Shown here piece by piece: positions 1-12,974 of a DNA stretch of 64,000 nt (position 1 is the stretch's first letter; each line of letters opens with the position of its first letter). Made by a program: the position numbers and the translations under genes. Under the pieces are notes generated by a model that saw only the letters and a program-made list of their open reading frames with translations, was not told where the DNA came from and made no database searches. Source of the DNA: Dechloromonas sp. Dech2017 (lineage in GTDB: Bacteria; Pseudomonadota; Gammaproteobacteria; Burkholderiales; Rhodocyclaceae); the NCBI GenBank assembly GCA_009469585.1, contig SSXW01000003.1, positions 186,001 to 250,000 of the forward strand. The letters are read 5' to 3'.

Positions 1-22
1 CGCGAATCGCCCTCCTGAAACC

Positions 23-50
23 AAAAACGGATGAAAATTCATCCGTTTTT
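23..50 (-). terminator. Hairpin between rpmH and rnpA
   Basis: A near-perfect 13-bp inverted repeat with a T-run on either side lies 53 bases past the rpmH stop. On the minus strand it looks like an intrinsic terminator or attenuator. A GGAGG-type ribosome site follows at about positions 10-16, so rnpA probably starts just outside the window. The hairpin would lower rnpA expression relative to rpmH. Confidence 0.6.
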
Positions 51-102
51 GTCAGGCGATAGCTTCTAGCGAAGTTTCGATCCACCTCGCCCGGTTTCCG
101 GC

Positions 103-237
103 TTAAACGGCGAGGCGACGGCGACCCTTGGCGCGGCGAGCAGCAATAACTGCACGGCCACCCTTGGTGCGCATACGAACCAGGAAGCCATGGGTGCGCT
201 TGCGGCGCACGACCGACGGTTGATACGTGCGTTTCAT
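103..237 (-). CDS. rpmH: 50S ribosomal protein L34
   Basis: Ribosomal protein L34 of the large subunit, 44 residues, which is the usual length. The protein starts MKRTYQPS, continues with the arginine/lysine-rich segment typical of L34 (HGFLVRM, then [11 protein letters not shown]) and ends at TAA. The gene is divergent from dnaA, the classical arrangement at proteobacterial origins, and rnpA would be expected downstream off the left edge. A terminator-like hairpin separates it from that gene. The assignment is essentially certain because the family is very conserved and the gene order is canonical. Confidence 0.98.
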   Translation of the reverse strand: MKRTYQPSVVRRKRTHGFLVRMRTKGGRAVIAARRAKGRRRLAV

Positions 238-322
238 GTTGTAATCCCTTGATGTGCGAAGAAAAACGCGTGATTACACCTTGTTTGGGGGTCTTCTGTC
301 AAGGTCAATTATTTTCCAAAGC

Positions 323-331
323 TGTGGATAA
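323..331 (-). promoter_or_regulatory. DnaA box upstream of dnaA
   Basis: TGTGGATAA, the exact complement of the consensus DnaA box TTATCCACA, lies between rpmH and dnaA. It may serve dnaA autoregulation or be part of the origin. The rest of the rpmH-dnaA gap is relatively AT-rich and should hold the two divergent promoters, which I could not place precisely. Confidence 0.7.
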
Positions 332-471
332 CTTTCCCGATGGCGGGTAGAATCTTCCCTTCACCGCCCACGCATCATCCCGCGGTCTACCAAAAAATTC
401 ACGCCAAATCAAATATCTAATAACCGCCATCGAAATTCATTTCGAATGCGCGGGGAGGAGTCGTTTCGTCA

Positions 472-1872
472 ATGTCCGGTTTCTGGGAATCCTGTTTGCA
501 ACGTTTCGAGCAGGAACTGCCCGCCCAGCAATTCAATACCTGGATCAAGCCGCTGCGGCTGGAAGGCGAGGCTTCGGCCCTCGACGAGGGGCTGCGCCTG
601 ATCGCGCCCAACGGCTTCATCCTGAAATGGGTGCGCGACCGCTATCTGTCGCGGATCGAGGACTACAGCCGCAATTTCTTTTCCGGCCCGGTCAGCATCG
701 CCCTGGTTATCGGCAGCGCCAAGGCGGCGGCGACCCGTATCGACACGGTGGCCGATGTTGACGACAAGCCGGTCGACAAGCCGGCAGCGGCACCGGCTAG
801 GAAGGCAGCTTCCGGCGACAAGGCGCCAGCGCGGGGCAAGAGCGGGCATTATGAAAAATCCCGGCTGTTCCCGTCCTTCACTTTCGACAACCTGGTGGTC
901 GGCAAGGCCAACGACCTGGCCCGCGCCGCCGCCGTCCAGGTCGCCAACAACCCCGGCGGCGCCTACAACCCGCTGTTCATCTACGGCGGCGCCGGCCTCG
1001 GCAAGACCCACCTGATCCACGCCATCGGCAATGCCATCGCCACGGAAAATCCGGAAAAAGTCGTGCGTTATGTGCACGCCGAGGACTATTACTCCGACGT
1101 GGTGCGGGCCTATCAGCAAAAGTCCTTCGACAGCTTCAAGCGCACCTATCGCTCGCTCGACGTGCTGCTGCTCGACGACGTGCAGTTCTTTAATGGCAAG
1201 AACCGCTCGCAGGAGGAATTCTTTTTCCTGTTCAACGCGCTGATCGAGGCGCGCAAGCAGATCATCATCACCTGCGACACCTACCCGAAGGACATCAACG
1301 GCCTCGACGACCGGCTGGTGACCCGCTTCGACTGGGGTCTGACCGTCCAGATCGAGCCGCCCGAGTTGGAAATGCGCGTCGCCATCCTGAAGAAGAAGGC
1401 CGAGGCCGAGGGCATCCAGCTCGACGACGAGGTCGCCTTCTTCATCGCCAAGCACCTGCGCTCCAACGTCCGCGAACTGGAAGGCGCCTTGAAGAAGGTG
1501 CTGGCCTACTCGTCCTTCCACGGTCGCGTCATCGCCCTCGACCTGGCCAAGGAGGCGCTCAAGGACGTCATTGGCTCGGTGCGCAACATCGGCATTGATA
1601 ATATCCAGAAGACGGTCGGCGACTACTACAAGATCAAGGTCGCCGAACTGTTCTCCAAGAAGCGGACGCGGGCCATCGCCCGGCCACGCCAGGTGGCGAT
1701 GTGGCTATGCCGCGAACTGACCTCGCACAGCTTCCCGGAAATCGGCGATGCCTTCGGCGGCCGCGACCATACGACGGTCATCCATGCCGTCAAGACCATC
1801 GATTCGCTGCGTACCAAGGAAAACGAACTGAATCACGACCTGCACGTGTTGCTGCAGGTGCTGAAAGGATGA
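472..1872 (+). CDS. dnaA: Chromosomal replication initiator DnaA
   Basis: AAA+ initiator that binds DnaA boxes, melts oriC and loads DnaB. 466 residues, normal for the family. Domain I covers about residues 1-85, followed by an Ala/Lys/Asp-rich linker (about 90-130). Walker A (GGAGLGKTH) is at about 172-180, Walker B reads LLLDDVQFF, and the C-terminal helix-turn-helix carries the DnaA signature [11 protein letters not shown]. The ATG is preceded by a GGGGAGGAG ribosome site. It heads the dnaA-dnaN-gyrB block on the plus strand. DnaA boxes lie on both sides of it, suggesting autoregulation. Confidence 0.99.
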   Translation: MSGFWESCLQRFEQELPAQQFNTWIKPLRLEGEASALDEGLRLIAPNGFILKWVRDRYLSRIEDYSRNFFSGPVSIALVIGSAKAAATRIDTVADVDDKPVDKPAAAPARKAASGDKAPARGKSGHYEKSRLFPSFTFDNLVVGKANDLARAAAVQVANNPGGAYNPLFIYGGAGLGKTHLIHAIGNAIATENPEKVVRYVHAEDYYSDVVRAYQQKSFDSFKRTYRSLDVLLLDDVQFFNGKNRSQEEFFFLFNALIEARKQIIITCDTYPKDINGLDDRLVTRFDWGLTVQIEPPELEMRVAILKKKAEAEGIQLDDEVAFFIAKHLRSNVRELEGALKKVLAYSSFHGRVIALDLAKEALKDVIGSVRNIGIDNIQKTVGDYYKIKVAELFSKKRTRAIARPRQVAMWLCRELTSHSFPEIGDAFGGRDHTTVIHAVKTIDSLRTKENELNHDLHVLLQVLKG

Positions 1873-2081
1873 GGCTGTCGACAAGTCTGTGGAAAACCTG
1901 TTGGAAATTTGTGGAAGGTCGGGATATTTCGACTTTGTGGGAAAATTGTTCCGATTTGATCCACAGCCAGGCCAGTGTCTTGCCCAGATCGATAACACCT
2001 ATACAAGCCACTGATTACGAACGCTATTTTTCGATTATCCCCAGAACTGTTCCCGATATAGTCTATTAAGGAATTTTATTT
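1873..2081. other. Probable replication origin (oriC), dnaA-dnaN gap
   Basis: This gap is far richer in A+T than its surroundings and contains a cluster of DnaA-box-like nonamers. They are TGTGGAAAA at 1888-1896 (complement TTTTCCACA), TGTGGGAAA at 1936-1944, TGATCCACA at 1957-1965 and TTATCCCCA at 2035-2043, with a weaker match near 1910. AT-rich stretches around 2015-2045 could be the unwinding element. The position between dnaA and dnaN is common for bacterial origins. The consensus box at 323-331 leaves open an origin, or part of one, upstream of dnaA. Confidence 0.65.
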
Positions 2082-5742
<3,661 letters not shown>

Positions 5743-5769
5743 TCCGCCTGTTTGCCGACTGATGTGAAG

Positions 5770-5793
5770 AGGCTCCGCAAGGAGCCTTTTCTT
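5770..5793 (+). terminator. Intrinsic terminator after gyrB
   Basis: Stem AGGCTCC/GGAGCCT with a GCAA tetraloop followed by TTTCTTT. It sits between gyrB and dtd, so dtd probably depends on read-through or its own promoter. Confidence 0.8.
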
Positions 5794-5807
5794 TGGAGAA
5801 AATCGCC

Positions 5808-6260
5808 ATGCGGGTCGTCGTCCAGCGGGTCAAGCAGGCTTCCGTCGCGGTCGACGGCAAAATTTGCGGAAAAATCGAAAGCGGCTTGCTGGTGCTGGCC
5901 GGTTTCGCGGCCGACGACGGCCCGGCCGACCTGGCCTGGATGGCCGGCAAGCTGGCCCGGTTGCGCCTGTTCGCCGACCTGGCCGGGGTGATGAACCGCA
6001 GCGTCGCCGAGGTCGGCGGCGAGGTGCTGGCGGTGTCGCAATTCACGCTCTACGCGTCGGTCAGGAAGGGCAACCGGCCGTCGTGGAGCCGGGCGGCGCC
6101 GGGCGAGGTGTCGCGGCCGCTGTTCGAAGAGTTCGTCGCCGGGCTGGAGCGCGAACTGGGCCGGCCGGTGGCGACCGGGGTGTTCGGCGCCGACATGCAG
6201 GTGGCCCTGGTCAATGACGGGCCGGTGACGCTCGCCATCGATTCGCGGGCGCCCGAGTAG
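5808..6260 (+). CDS. dtd: D-aminoacyl-tRNA deacylase
   Basis: Hydrolyses D-amino acids mischarged on tRNA and so protects translation from D-Tyr and similar residues. 150 residues with the chosen ATG, close to the 145 of E. coli Dtd. Family motifs are clear: [13 protein letters not shown] at the start, SQFTLYA in the middle with KGNRPSW after it, and [12 protein letters not shown] at the C-terminus. The start is placed at 5808 because GGAGA lies about nine bases upstream and homologues begin MRVVVQRV. A degenerate copy of the dispersed repeat (5846) is translated as [13 protein letters not shown]. Confidence 0.97.
   Translation: MRVVVQRVKQASVAVDGKICGKIESGLLVLAGFAADDGPADLAWMAGKLARLRLFADLAGVMNRSVAEVGGEVLAVSQFTLYASVRKGNRPSWSRAAPGEVSRPLFEEFVAGLERELGRPVATGVFGADMQVALVNDGPVTLAIDSRAPE
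5846..5855 (+). repeat. Polar repeat, one-mismatch copy in dtd
   Basis: CGCGGTCGAC differs from the core TGCGGTCGAC at one base. It is followed by GGCAAAATTTGCGGAAAAAT, giving both A-rich tracts at the expected spacing. Confidence 0.5.
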
Positions 6261-6333
6261 GCCAGGGCCGATTCCCGGACGAGCCGGCCGGCTTGCCGGG
6301 CAGACCGCTCAGGCGATCGGGAATCAATATCCC

Positions 6334-7356
6334 TCAGCTATTTTTCTCGGATGCCTTGGCCGAGGCCAGGGACTCTTCCCTGTCGTCCCAGTGGGCCTTG
6401 ATGTCGAGGATTTGCGGCAGTACATCAAGAAATGCCTGGATCAGGCGGGATTCGAAATGCCCGCCGGCGCCATCGCGCAGATTGGCGAGGACCTGGTCGA
6501 GTGGCCAGGGATCTTTGTAGGGTCGTTTCATGGTTAGCGCATCGAAGACATCGGCGATGGCGACAATGCGTGCCGATTCGGGGATTGCGGCGCCTGCCAA
6601 GCCATCCGGATAGCCGGTTCCGTCCCATTTCTCGTGGTGGCGCAAGGCTACCTCCGCAGCAAGTTGCATGACCGGTGCTTCGCTCTTGGAGAGGATGTCG
6701 TAGCCGATCTGGGGATGGGTTTTCATGATGACCCACTCGTCGGCATCGAGCTTGGCTGGCTTGCACAGGATTTGATCGGGTATCCCGATCTTGCCGGTGT
6801 CATGCATCGGGGCAGCCAGTTCCAGTTGTGCGGCATGGTCCGCTACCCAGCCGCTGGCCTGGGCCAGCACCCGTGCGTAAGCGGCCATGCGCCAGATATG
6901 GACGCCGGTATCCGAGTCGTTGTAATGGCCGGCTTCGGCCAGCATGGCGATGGCGTCGCGGTAGCTCGCCTCCAGTTCGGTGGCCCGGACCAGCGAGAGA
7001 TGGGTATTGACCCGCGCCAGAACAATCTCCGGCGAAATCGGTTTGCAGATGTAGTCGACCGCTCCCGCGGCGAAGCCGGCTGCTTCGTTACCGATGTCGG
7101 CAAGCCCGGTGACGAAGATCACCGGTATTGATGCGGTGCGCGGGTCGTTCTTCAAAGCCCGGCAAACTTCGTAGCCGTCTACATCGGGCATCTGGACATC
7201 GAGCAGGACCAGCGCCGGGCGGTGGCGACTGGCCGCGGACAGGGCTTCGTTGCCACTGTTGGCAAAGACCAGGCGGAAGTGGGGCGCCAGGATCTGGCGC
7301 ATCAGGGCCAGGTTTTGCGGTTCATCATCGACGATGAGTATGGGGCCGTAAGCCAT
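6334..7356 (-). CDS. HD-GYP response regulator (c-di-GMP phosphodiesterase type)
   Basis: Two-component response regulator of the RpfG type, 340 residues. The receiver domain (about 1-120) has the acidic pocket VDDE and the phosphoacceptor Asp53 in LLDVQMPDVDGY. The output domain is HD-GYP with HDTGKIGIPDQIL and HHEKWDGTGYPDGLAG, the residues needed to hydrolyse cyclic di-GMP. It begins two bases after the hybrid kinase stop, so the two are almost certainly co-transcribed and the kinase is the likely phosphodonor. The gene converges on dtd. Activity is inferred from intact motifs, not shown. Confidence 0.93.
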   Translation of the reverse strand: MAYGPILIVDDEPQNLALMRQILAPHFRLVFANSGNEALSAASRHRPALVLLDVQMPDVDGYEVCRALKNDPRTASIPVIFVTGLADIGNEAAGFAAGAVDYICKPISPEIVLARVNTHLSLVRATELEASYRDAIAMLAEAGHYNDSDTGVHIWRMAAYARVLAQASGWVADHAAQLELAAPMHDTGKIGIPDQILCKPAKLDADEWVIMKTHPQIGYDILSKSEAPVMQLAAEVALRHHEKWDGTGYPDGLAGAAIPESARIVAIADVFDALTMKRPYKDPWPLDQVLANLRDGAGGHFESRLIQAFLDVLPQILDIKAHWDDREESLASAKASEKNS

Positions 7357-7358
7357 GG

Positions 7359-10300
7359 CTAATCCTCGAAAGCCAACTGGCAGTTTTCAGCCAGTTGTTT
7401 CAGCGATGCTTCCGCTTCGCGGAAGGAGAAATTCTCGATGGCTTCTTTCACCATCTGGAGTTTGCCGCCCGGTAGCAGGCCTTCGAGTTGCTCGAGCCAC
7501 GGTTCGATGGTGTCCGGGTCGTTGCTGCCGCAGGCTGCCAAGGCACCGGCAAGCGCCACGCGCAATTGCTCGCTATCGACCGCCGCATCGGGTTCCCCAT
7601 CTGGCGATTCCAACGGGACAGGGGAGAAAGCCAGGATCGAGGCTTTGGCGGTTTCCAGAGCAGCGGCCAATTCGCCGGAATTTGCCGACTGGGGGGCGCT
7701 TTTCAGACATGCTTCGAGGGCGGCCGCGGCCGCAGCTACATCCTGCAAGCCGATATTACCGGCTGAACCCTTGAGTTTGTGACATTCGCGGGCGGCCATT
7801 TCAGGTTCAAGGGCGGCAATCCTCTGGGCTGCATCGTGATAGGCGTTTTTGAATTTATGCAAATATTTGCCGTAGACCGCAGCATTTCCCCACAATTTCA
7901 TGCCCTGGGCGACGGCCAGCCCGGGAAAATCGGCAGGCTTCGGAGGGGCAGGATTCGCTGGTTCCGTTGCCAGGGGCTCTGGTTGCAGGGTATCGGCTGT
8001 GACGATGGGAGATTTGTTGACCAGCTTGCGGATCAGGGCGATGGCCTGATCGGCCTCAAACGGCTTGGTGAGGAAGCCGTTCATGCCGGCCTGCATCGCC
8101 GCATCGCGCTGCGACTTGAAGGCACCGGCGGTGAGGGCGACGACGGGCAGGGTGGCCAGCCCGGGGATCTGCCGGATTTGCCCGGTGGCGACATAGCCAT
8201 CCATGATCGGCATCTGGATATCCATCAAGACCAGATCGGTTTCGCCACCATGCGTTTTCAGGTAGTCGACCGCCTGCTGGCCGTTGCTGGCCAGCGTGAC
8301 GACGGCGCCCTCGCTGCTGAACAGACGTTGAGCGACTTCGCAGTTGATTTCGCTGTCGTCTACGACGAGGAGCCGGAAGCCGGCCAATTGCCGGCCAAGC
8401 GAGGCCGGTCTGGCCGGATCAATGGCGCCCTCCCTCTTGCGCAGGGCATTCGCGACGGCGTTGTAGAGCGCCGAGGGGGTTACCGGCTTGGTCAGAATGG
8501 CGTCGGCCAACCGGCTGTCCGGTTCCTTGAGCAAGGCTTCGCGCGAATAGGCCGTGGCCATCAGAATGATCGGCTGCTCGGCAGCCAGATGCGCGGCATG
8601 GATGGCCCGAGCCGTCGCCAATCCGTCCAGTCCGGGCATTTTCCAGTCAAGGATGACGACATCGGGGAGCTGGCCGCTCTTGCTCATCTTCATCAGGTGC
8701 ACCACGGTTTCCTCACCGCTGCCTAGGGCGTCGGCCTGCCAGCCGAGTTGGCCGGCTATCCGGCTGAGTGCTGCCCGGGCAATACCGTTGTCGTCGGCGA
8801 TGGTCACTTTGATATCGACCATTTCAGGATCGGACAAGGTTTCCGGCGCGCTGCGCTTCATCGGCACCGTGAACCAGAATTCGCTGCCGCTGCCGACAAT
8901 GCTGTTGACGCCGATCCGGCCTCCCATTAGTTCGACGAGGCGTTTGCACAGCGCCAAGCCGAGGCCTGTTCCCCCGAAACGACGGGTCGTCGAACTGTCT
9001 TCCTGGGTGAAGGGAGAAAATATCTTCTCTCTCATGGCGGGGGTGATGCCGATTCCCGTATCGCGCACGGCGAAGAGCAAAGTCAGCGCCTCATCGGTGC
9101 TGTTCTCGACACTGATCGCCAGTTCGACGTGGCCCGATTCGGTAAATTTGATGGCGTTACCGGTCAGGTTGATCAGGATCTGCTCCAGTCGCAAGGCATC
9201 GCCGATCAGGTAACGCCCTTCAGCCGGCGGCGGGGCAATGATCAGTTCGATGTCCTTTTCGCCGGCGGCGGCACTCATTATGGTCGCCAGATTTTCGAGG
9301 ATCTCGTCCATCTGGAAGGGTGCCGGATCGAGTTCCATGCGGTCGGCTTCGATCTTGGAGTAATCGAGGATGTCGTTGACGATGGCCAGCAACGAGCGGC
9401 CCGACTGGCGGATCTTGTGCGCCATCTCGAACTGGTCGGGGGTCAGCGGTGACTTTTCGAGCAGTTGCGCCAGCCCGATCACAGCATGCATGGGGGTGCG
9501 GATTTCATGGCTCATGTTGGCGAGAAATTCTGACTTGGCGCGGGTTGCGCTCTCGGCGGCCAGCGCCCTTTCCTGCGATTCGGCGTGGAGGCACAACAGC
9601 TTTTTCTGGGAACTGGCAATCCACAAGGCGAAAGCCGTCGAGGCGAACAGAAGCAGCCAGATGATGGGGCGGTTTTCGGCCAATGCCTGCGCGGCTTCGG
9701 GGGCCATGTCGGCGGTCGTGGCCCGGGAAACCATGTACCAGCGATATTGGCTGTCGCCAACGACCTGGGCATGGCTGTCCGAACTTTTGTTGAAGAGGAG
9801 CAAGCGGGCTTGTTGCAGCGGGTCTATGATCTGCCATGTCCATAGGCCGTCGCTCAGGCGGGCGCTCCCCCGCGCCGAATTGGTCATGGCAGTCCAGGCT
9901 TCGGGGTGCCGGGTGGCCAGTGTTTCCGGGTTGCCGAGCAGGAATCCCCAGGCATTGTCGTCGCTGCCGTTGTACAACCACTGGCCGTTTTCATTGACGA
10001 TCATCAGTTGGTCAATGTGTTGCCGACCGGTTGAAACCATGCCGTCAACCCAGGCGGCAGCCGAAAAATTGACGACGATCATGCCGTGGCGCCGGCCGGC
10101 ATCGTCGATCAGCGGCGTGGCGATACGCAGGGTCGGGCGATAGGGTGTTTCGACCTCGCCGTTTTCGACATTGAGGTCGAGCCGCGACAGGTAAAAAGCG
10201 CCTTTCGGCAAAGCCAGGGTGTGCTGGACATAGGGGCGTTGAACCTTATCCTGCAACTGATCGGAGCTAACCTGGCGGGCCCCGGCATCGCGATTGTTGA

Positions 10301-10655
10301 CGCGAAGGCGTTCCCGGCCGGCATTGTCAATCCAGCGGATCTGGTCGATCGAGCGGACGGCATCGGCATAGCTCACAAAAGCGCTTGCCGCATGCTTCAT
10401 GGTTTGCGGGCTGGTTTTCTTGAGCAGTGCGTTGACGGCCGGGGTGCTGCTCAGGAACGAGGTGTCCTCGATCGCATCGCGCAAATGCTCGGCCGCCATG
10501 GCCCCAGCATTGTCGACGACCACGGCTTGCGCCTGCTCGCGGAAGGTCATCAGGTGATCCAGGCTTGCCCGGCTGACCAGCAGATCGGCCGCGTAAATCA
10601 GTACCCAGGCCGGAACTGCCAAAAGCAGAAACGTACGAATGAATTGCTTATCCAT
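7359..10655 (-). CDS. Hybrid sensor histidine kinase with two receivers and Hpt
   Basis: Membrane phosphorelay kinase of about 1098 residues from the chosen ATG (homology-like sequence begins MDKQFIRTFLLLAVP). There is a membrane segment at about 7-25, a periplasmic sensor of roughly 290 residues with dCache-like features and a second membrane segment at about 331-348. HisKA follows with His383 in NMSHEIRTPMHAVIG, then HATPase boxes DTGIGI and GTGLGLALCKRL. Two receiver domains carry VILDWKMPGLDG and VLMDIQMPIMDG, and a C-terminal Hpt has HKLKGSAGN. The layout is BarA/EvgS-like. No clear ribosome site is seen. It is followed directly by the HD-GYP regulator. The signal sensed is unknown. Confidence 0.92.
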   Translation of the reverse strand: MDKQFIRTFLLLAVPAWVLIYAADLLVSRASLDHLMTFREQAQAVVVDNAGAMAAEHLRDAIEDTSFLSSTPAVNALLKKTSPQTMKHAASAFVSYADAVRSIDQIRWIDNAGRERLRVNNRDAGARQVSSDQLQDKVQRPYVQHTLALPKGAFYLSRLDLNVENGEVETPYRPTLRIATPLIDDAGRRHGMIVVNFSAAAWVDGMVSTGRQHIDQLMIVNENGQWLYNGSDDNAWGFLLGNPETLATRHPEAWTAMTNSARGSARLSDGLWTWQIIDPLQQARLLLFNKSSDSHAQVVGDSQYRWYMVSRATTADMAPEAAQALAENRPIIWLLLFASTAFALWIASSQKKLLCLHAESQERALAAESATRAKSEFLANMSHEIRTPMHAVIGLAQLLEKSPLTPDQFEMAHKIRQSGRSLLAIVNDILDYSKIEADRMELDPAPFQMDEILENLATIMSAAAGEKDIELIIAPPPAEGRYLIGDALRLEQILINLTGNAIKFTESGHVELAISVENSTDEALTLLFAVRDTGIGITPAMREKIFSPFTQEDSSTTRRFGGTGLGLALCKRLVELMGGRIGVNSIVGSGSEFWFTVPMKRSAPETLSDPEMVDIKVTIADDNGIARAALSRIAGQLGWQADALGSGEETVVHLMKMSKSGQLPDVVILDWKMPGLDGLATARAIHAAHLAAEQPIILMATAYSREALLKEPDSRLADAILTKPVTPSALYNAVANALRKREGAIDPARPASLGRQLAGFRLLVVDDSEINCEVAQRLFSSEGAVVTLASNGQQAVDYLKTHGGETDLVLMDIQMPIMDGYVATGQIRQIPGLATLPVVALTAGAFKSQRDAAMQAGMNGFLTKPFEADQAIALIRKLVNKSPIVTADTLQPEPLATEPANPAPPKPADFPGLAVAQGMKLWGNAAVYGKYLHKFKNAYHDAAQRIAALEPEMAARECHKLKGSAGNIGLQDVAAAAAALEACLKSAPQSANSGELAAALETAKASILAFSPVPLESPDGEPDAAVDSEQLRVALAGALAACGSNDPDTIEPWLEQLEGLLPGGKLQMVKEAIENFSFREAEASLKQLAENCQLAFED
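7872..7883 (-). repeat. Polar repeat, one-mismatch copy in hybrid kinase
   Basis: GTAGACCGCAGC has one mismatch to the core. It is preceded by AT-rich sequence (AAATATTTGCC), as in the better copies. Confidence 0.4.
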
Positions 10656-10920
10656 ACGTAAAATATAACAAAAAACTAATACATGGCAACAGGATTTTTG
10701 CGCGATTGGCGGCTTTGACGGGCGTGTTATCGCGGCTTTAACAGGCGTAACCTGGCAAAATGGCAATTATCAGCGGGAAATGGCGATCAATTAGCAGTAA
10801 TTGCTGTTTGCATTGACCAATGACAAAGGCCTTTGGCGATTCAAATTGAATCCATAATTTGTTTTAATTGACAATATTATCAATTTTGAACATCACCGAT
10901 TACGCAGCAAGATCAGGTAA
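10656..10920. other. AT-rich gap with direct repeats upstream of the hybrid kinase
   Basis: A 265-base non-coding stretch between the kinase start and the apbE end, clearly more AT-rich than the genes. It holds two direct repeats, GGCTTTGACGGGCGT (10711-10725) and GGCTTTAACAGGCGT (10734-10748), 23 bases apart. It also holds an imperfect palindrome AATTGACAATATTATCAATT (10866-10885). The kinase promoter must lie here; the repeats may be regulator sites. Confidence 0.5.
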
Positions 10921-11970
10921 TCAGGGAACGATGCGCAGGGCCGGCACCTGGCCGATGAATTCCAGGCGCTTTCGCATGGCTTCGGTGACGAAAACCTGGC
11001 CGTCGCGGTCGACGCGCAGGACGAGGCCGGTTTGCATTTTTTCCGCCATTGCCCGCCAGCTGTCCGGGCCGGCGATGAAGATCGGCTTGGAGGCGGCATC
11101 GGACCGGGTGCCGGCCTTGGCGCCGGGCGGGATGAGCACGGTGACGGCCTGGGTGTGGTCGGCCGGGTAGCCGGTGCGGGGGTCGAGGAGGTGGGCGTAG
11201 CGCCTGCCGTCGAGCTCGAAGAAGCGCTGGTAGTCGCCCGAGGTGCCGATCGCCTCGCCGTCGGCCAGCATCACGGTGGCCAGCGGCCCCGGCTGGCGGG
11301 GGTGCTGGATGCCGACGCGCCAGGCTTTGCCCTGCTTGCTGCCGAGCGCCATGATGTTGCCGCCGATGTTGATCAGCGCGTTGTCGATGCCCTGGGCGCG
11401 CAGGATGGCGGCGGCGCGGTCGAGGGCGACGCCTTTCAGGTAGCCGCCGAAATCGAGGGCGACCTGGCGGTTACGGCTGGTGATCGTGGTGCCGTCGATG
11501 CGCAGGTCGGCTATCGACGGCTTGGTGGCCAGCCAGGCGTCGATGGCGGCGGGTGGCGGCAATTCGGCCTTGAATTCGTCGGCCTGGAAGCCCCACAGCT
11601 TGATCAACTCGCCGATGCCGGGGTCGAACAGGTGGTCGCCCTGGGCCGACAGGGCTTGGGCTTCGCGGACGAAGTCGGCCAGCTCGGGCGTCACTTGCTG
11701 CGGTCGACCGGAAAAAATGGCCGAATTCAAAATGGTCAGTTCGGACGGCTGCCAGGCGTGGTAGGCCCGGTGCAGGCGGTCGAATTCGCGCAGCACGGCG
11801 GCGATCGCCCGCCGGCCGTCGTCGGCCTGCTCGCTGACCACCAGTACTTCGACGCGGGTGCCGAAGACGTAGGCCTGCTGTTCCTGCAGCGGCGTCCGCC
11901 CGCAGGCGGCGAGGGCCAGGGCAAAAAGGGCGAGGAGGGCTGGCCGCCAGCGGCTCAGTCGAGGCCGCAT
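10921..11970 (-). CDS. apbE: FAD:protein FMN transferase, lipoprotein
   Basis: Periplasmic flavin transferase that attaches FMN to threonine in proteins such as Nqr/Rnf subunits and other flavoproteins. 349 residues. It begins with a lipoprotein signal with lipobox LALAAC (Cys23), then GTRVEVLVV and DFGGYLKGVALDRA. The Mg/FAD-binding region reads LLDPRTGYPADHTQAVTV. It overlaps the end of gshB by 16 bases, so it is the third gene of a gshA-gshB-apbE unit. A perfect copy of the dispersed repeat lies in its first third. The family is well recognised; the target protein is not in the window. Confidence 0.93.
   Translation of the reverse strand: MRPRLSRWRPALLALFALALAACGRTPLQEQQAYVFGTRVEVLVVSEQADDGRRAIAAVLREFDRLHRAYHAWQPSELTILNSAIFSGRPQQVTPELADFVREAQALSAQGDHLFDPGIGELIKLWGFQADEFKAELPPPAAIDAWLATKPSIADLRIDGTTITSRNRQVALDFGGYLKGVALDRAAAILRAQGIDNALINIGGNIMALGSKQGKAWRVGIQHPRQPGPLATVMLADGEAIGTSGDYQRFFELDGRRYAHLLDPRTGYPADHTQAVTVLIPPGAKAGTRSDAASKPIFIAGPDSWRAMAEKMQTGLVLRVDRDGQVFVTEAMRKRLEFIGQVPALRIVP
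11697..11708 (+). repeat. Polar repeat, strong copy in apbE
   Basis: GCTGCGGTCGAC followed by CGGAAAAAATGG and then TTCAAAATGG. This is a complete core with both A tracts. On the coding strand it is read in a different frame (IFSGRPQQ) from the VDRS copies. Confidence 0.75.
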
Positions 11971-12974
11971 GCGTGCTCGACGGCGGTGATGAAGGCGCCG
12001 GCCGCGTCGAAGCCGGTCTGCTGGCGGATCTCGACCATGCAGGTGGGGCTGGTCACGTTGATTTCGGTGAGGTGCTCGCCGATGACGTCGAGGCCAACCA
12101 GCAAGAGGCCGCGCCGGTGCAGCACGGGGCCGAGGGCGGCGGCGATCTCGCGGTCGCGGGCCGACAGCTCCTGGGCGACGCCGGTGCCGCCGGCCGCCAG
12201 GTTGCCGCGCGTCTCGCCGGCCTTGGGGATGCGCGCCAGGCAGAAGGGCACCGGCTGGCCGGCGATGAGCAGGATGCGCTTGTCGCCGCGGGCGATCTCG
12301 GGCAGGAAGCGCTGCGCCATGATGGTCCGCCGGCCGTCCTCGGTCAGCGTTTCGAGAATGACGTTGCGGTTGGGGTCGTTCCTGTGCACGCGGAAGATGC
12401 GGCTGCCGCCCATGCCGTCGAGCGGCTTGACGATGACGTCGCGCTGTTCGTCGATGAAGTGCTGCAGCTGCTGCGGGTCGCGGGCGATCAGCGTGGTCGG
12501 CGCGAACTGCGGGAATTCGCTGATCGCCACCTTTTCCGAATGGTCGCGCAGGGCGCCCGGCCGGTTGAAGACGCGCGCCCCGTCGGCCTCGGCCCGTTCG
12601 AGCAGCCAGGTCGCCGTCAGGTACTCGAAGTCGAAGGGCGGGTCCTTGCGCATGACGACGGCGTCGAAGGCGGTGAGCGCGGTGCGCTGCCGGCCGGTTT
12701 CGCGGAACCAGTCGCGGTCGTCGGCGCGCAGGTGGAGGTGCACCGCCTCGCCGGCGACGCCGCCGGCGTGCTCGCCGTCCGGCCGGCGCCAGGCCAGGCT
12801 GGCGGCGTCGATGGCGTAGACCTCGTGGCCATGGCTCTGGGCGGCGCGCATCATGGCCACCGAGGAGTCCTTCCAGGCCTTCAGGCCGGCCAGCGGGTCG
12901 AGCACGAAAGCCAGCTTCAGCGAGCGGCCGCCGGCCAGCGCCGGGAGGCTGTCGAACAGGGCGGGCTGGCTCAC
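11955..12974 (-). CDS. gshB: Glutathione synthetase
   Basis: ATP-grasp ligase that joins gamma-glutamylcysteine and glycine in the second step of glutathione synthesis. 339 residues from the GTG chosen here, near the normal length of about 315-320. N-terminal KLAFVLDPLAGLKAWKDSS is typical. The ATP-grasp core shows KPLDGMGGSRIFR, a Mg-binding region and EINVTSPTCMVEI near the end. The GTG overlaps the gshA stop as GTGA, which indicates translational coupling and decides the start. It overlaps apbE at its 3' end. Confidence 0.96.
   Translation of the reverse strand: MSQPALFDSLPALAGGRSLKLAFVLDPLAGLKAWKDSSVAMMRAAQSHGHEVYAIDAASLAWRRPDGEHAGGVAGEAVHLHLRADDRDWFRETGRQRTALTAFDAVVMRKDPPFDFEYLTATWLLERAEADGARVFNRPGALRDHSEKVAISEFPQFAPTTLIARDPQQLQHFIDEQRDVIVKPLDGMGGSRIFRVHRNDPNRNVILETLTEDGRRTIMAQRFLPEIARGDKRILLIAGQPVPFCLARIPKAGETRGNLAAGGTGVAQELSARDREIAAALGPVLHRRGLLLVGLDVIGEHLTEINVTSPTCMVEIRQQTGFDAAGAFITAVEHACGLD

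Noticed and set aside
7040..8270. TAGTCGACCGC at about 7052 and 8256 as further repeat copies
   Set aside because: Only nine core bases match and the flanks lack clear paired tracts; both encode common receiver-domain residues.
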